From positions 1,302,001 through 1,366,000 of the forward strand of contig NZ_JBDOQP010000001.1 in the NCBI RefSeq assembly GCF_039839275.1: a stretch of DNA of 64,000 bases, in the 5' to 3' direction. The notes below the pieces were generated by a model. That model had not been told where the DNA came from, searched no databases, and saw nothing but the letters and a program-made list of their open reading frames with translations. Source of the stretch: Aerobium sp039839275 (GTDB lineage: Bacteria > Pseudomonadota > Alphaproteobacteria > Rhizobiales > Rhizobiaceae). The first letter of the stretch is position 1, and every line of letters begins with the position of its first letter. The translations under genes were made by a program, and so were the position numbers. Positions 62,480 through 64,000 of this stretch are shown here, piece by piece.

Positions 62480-63769
62480 ATGAGCGATTCCACTGCCAAG
62501 CTTGAATTGAGCGGCAAAGCCAGCGAATTCAAGGTCCGAAAGGGGTCGGTCGGACCTGACGTCATCGACATCAGCGCTCTGTACAAGGACACCGGGGCAT
62601 TCACCTACGACCCGGGTTTCACCTCGACCGCGAGCTGCGAATCGCAGATCACCTATATCGACGGCGACGAGGGCGTGCTGCTGCATCGCGGCTACCCGAT
62701 CGACCAGCTCGCCGAGCACGGCGACTTCCTCGAAACCTGCTATCTGCTGCTTTACGGTGAACTGCCGACGAAGGCGCAGAAGGAAGATTTCGACTACCGC
62801 GTCACGCACCACACCATGGTGCACGAGCAGCTCTCGCGCTTCTTCACCGGCTTCCGCCGTGATGCGCACCCGATGGCCGTCATGTGCGGTGTCGTCGGCG
62901 CGCTGTCGGCCTTCTACCACGACTCGACCGACATTTCCGACCCGCATCACCGCATGGTTGCGTCGATCCGACTGATCGCCAAAATGCCGACGATCGCCGC
63001 GATGGCGTACAAGTACCATATCGGTCAGCCGTTCATCTATCCGAAGAACGAACTGCCTTTCGCGGCCAACTTCCTGCACATGTGCTTCGCGGTTCCGTGC
63101 GAGGACTACAAGGTCAACCCGGTGTTGGCACGCGCCATGGAGCGCATCTTCATCCTGCACGCCGACCACGAACAGAATGCCTCGACCTCGACAGTCAGGC
63201 TCGCCGGTTCGTCGGGCGCCAATCCGTTCGCCTGCATCGCGGCCGGAATCGCCTGCCTGTGGGGACCTGCCCATGGCGGTGCGAATGAAGCGGCGCTCAA
63301 CATGCTGGCGGAGATCGGATCGGTCGATCGGATCCCCGAATATATCGACAAGGCGAAGGACAAGAACGATCCGTTCCGCCTGATGGGCTTCGGTCACCGC
63401 GTCTACAAGAACTACGATCCGCGCGCCAAGATCATGCAGAAGACCACGCATGAAGTGCTCGGCGAACTCGGCATCAAGGACGACCCGCTGCTTGACGTGG
63501 CGATGGAGCTGGAAAAAATCGCGCTCACGGATCCCTATTTCGTCGAGAAGAAGCTTTATCCGAACATCGATTTCTATTCGGGCATCACGCTGAAGGCGCT
63601 CGGCTTCCCCACCACGATGTTCACGGTTCTGTTCGCGCTTGCGCGCACTGTCGGCTGGGTTGCCCAGTGGAAAGAGATGATCGAGGATCCGAGCCAGAAG
63701 ATCGGCCGCCCGCGCCAGCTCTACACGGGCCATACGGCACGCGACTACGTGCCGATCGCCAAGCGCTGA
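62480..63769 (+). CDS. gltA: Citrate synthase
   Basis: GltA condenses oxaloacetate and acetyl-CoA, the entry step of the TCA cycle and the main fate of the acetyl-CoA made by PDH. The 429-aa type II enzyme has SCESQITYIDGDEGVLLHRG, HADHEQNASTSTVRLAGSSG (catalytic His region), GPAHGGANEAAL and MGFGHRVYKNYDPRAK with the catalytic Asp further on. The ATG at 62480 follows GAGAGGTGA. A TTG three codons earlier is possible but unlikely. Confidence 0.97.
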   Translation: MSDSTAKLELSGKASEFKVRKGSVGPDVIDISALYKDTGAFTYDPGFTSTASCESQITYIDGDEGVLLHRGYPIDQLAEHGDFLETCYLLLYGELPTKAQKEDFDYRVTHHTMVHEQLSRFFTGFRRDAHPMAVMCGVVGALSAFYHDSTDISDPHHRMVASIRLIAKMPTIAAMAYKYHIGQPFIYPKNELPFAANFLHMCFAVPCEDYKVNPVLARAMERIFILHADHEQNASTSTVRLAGSSGANPFACIAAGIACLWGPAHGGANEAALNMLAEIGSVDRIPEYIDKAKDKNDPFRLMGFGHRVYKNYDPRAKIMQKTTHEVLGELGIKDDPLLDVAMELEKIALTDPYFVEKKLYPNIDFYSGITLKALGFPTTMFTVLFALARTVGWVAQWKEMIEDPSQKIGRPRQLYTGHTARDYVPIAKR

Positions 63770-63791
63770 TTGGCGACACTGTAAATGGAAC

Positions 63792-63816
63792 AGGGGCGCC
63801 GTCGGGCGCCCTTTTT
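63792..63816. terminator. Intrinsic terminator of gltA
   Basis: GGGCGCC (63794-63800) and GGCGCCC (63805-63811) form a seven-pair stem with a GTCG loop, extended by G-T and A-T pairs, followed by five T (63812-63816). It lies 23 bases after the gltA stop. It is a standard rho-independent terminator in the plus direction and sits before the convergent lpxB-like gene. Confidence 0.88.
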
Positions 63817-63820
63817 CGTT

Positions 63821-64000
63821 TCAGCGCGTCGTGATCTCGGCGAGTACGGCCTCGGCCGCGAGCACGCCCGATGGCCGCTCCGTCGCCATTCGCTCGGCGA
63901 CGTAGCGAAAACCGTCGAGCTGCGCGGTCCGCATCGCCGTATCGGCCATCAATTGCTCCAGCACACGCACGATGTAGCTCGGGCGCAGCATTATATCGTA
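63821..64000 (-). CDS. lpxB: C-terminal 59 codons of a probable lipid-A-disaccharide synthase (partial)
   Basis: An open frame on the minus strand enters from the window edge and ends with TGA at 63823-63821. The translated end includes YDIMLRPSYIVRVLEQLM, RTAQLDGFRYVAERMA and ERPSGVLAAEAVLAEITTR. This matches the helical C-terminus of rhizobial LpxB, the enzyme that joins UDP-diacylglucosamine and lipid X in lipid A synthesis. gltA next to lpxB is a common order in Hyphomicrobiales. Only the tail is visible, so the call leans on context. Confidence 0.7.
   Translation of the reverse strand, partial: YDIMLRPSYIVRVLEQLMADTAMRTAQLDGFRYVAERMATERPSGVLAAEAVLAEITTR

Overview
The window is about 64 kb of GC-rich chromosome from an alphaproteobacterium of the Hyphomicrobiales (Rhizobiales), most like Mesorhizobium and other Phyllobacteriaceae. 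The signs are gene orders typical of that group: pdhB and pdhC both carrying lipoyl domains, followed by lpd-lipA-ratA; a fused ispDF next to a CinA-type amidohydrolase; dusB-ntrB-ntrC-ntrY-ntrX-dat-hfq-hflX; rlpA-dacC-tmk-holB-metG-tatD; a fused mrpAB antiporter operon; and comEC/gltX-gltA with the end of lpxB. I found no insertion sequence, prophage, CRISPR array, tRNA or rRNA. The assignment rests on gene order and protein motifs read by eye.

Layout. 0-7.5 kb (+): pyruvate dehydrogenase E1-beta, E2 and E3, an HdeD-like membrane protein, an SGNH esterase, lipoyl synthase, a P-loop kinase and RatA. 7.5-9.2 kb (-): ispDF and pncC. 9.4-19.5 kb (+): dusB, the NtrBC and NtrYX nitrogen regulatory pairs, a D-amino-acid transaminase, hfq and hflX. 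19.6-22.7 kb: mazG, and a glutaryl-CoA dehydrogenase divergent from its probable LysR regulator. 22.8-26.6 kb (+): metH. 26.7-34.3 kb (-): a housekeeping operon running from rlpA down to an MBL hydrolase. 34.4-37.9 kb (+): a trehalose and stress cluster (small ORF, otsB, otsA, a 149-aa protein and an unlisted 50-aa ORF). 37.8-45.4 kb (-): fadE, thiolase, fadJ-like enzyme and CoA-transferase, a beta-oxidation operon. 45.5-48.5 kb (-): tex and mobA. 48.8-49.7 kb (+): a YbhN-like flippase-family protein. 49.7-57.8 kb (-): an AI-2E family transporter, the six-gene Mrp antiporter operon and a DUF502 protein. 58.1 kb to the end: a GlsB-type stress membrane protein, comEC, gltX, gltA, and the 3' end of a gene that looks like lpxB.

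The most interesting signal is regulatory. Three gene starts (the otsBA cluster, glsB and fadE) are preceded by the 9-base core of the alphaproteobacterial general stress sigma factor EcfG, GGAAC-N16/17-CGTT, and a fourth (the 149-aa stress-like protein) has a one-mismatch version. Together they suggest that trehalose synthesis, two small uncharacterised proteins, a membrane stress protein and possibly fatty acid oxidation share one stress regulon. Other points are a perfect 10-bp-arm inverted repeat at the start of ntrY, an NtrX with no GAFTGA loop, a nested hairpin ahead of dusB-ntrBC, a 7-bp-arm operator ahead of metH, and a T-N11-A palindrome between gcdH and its LysR regulator.
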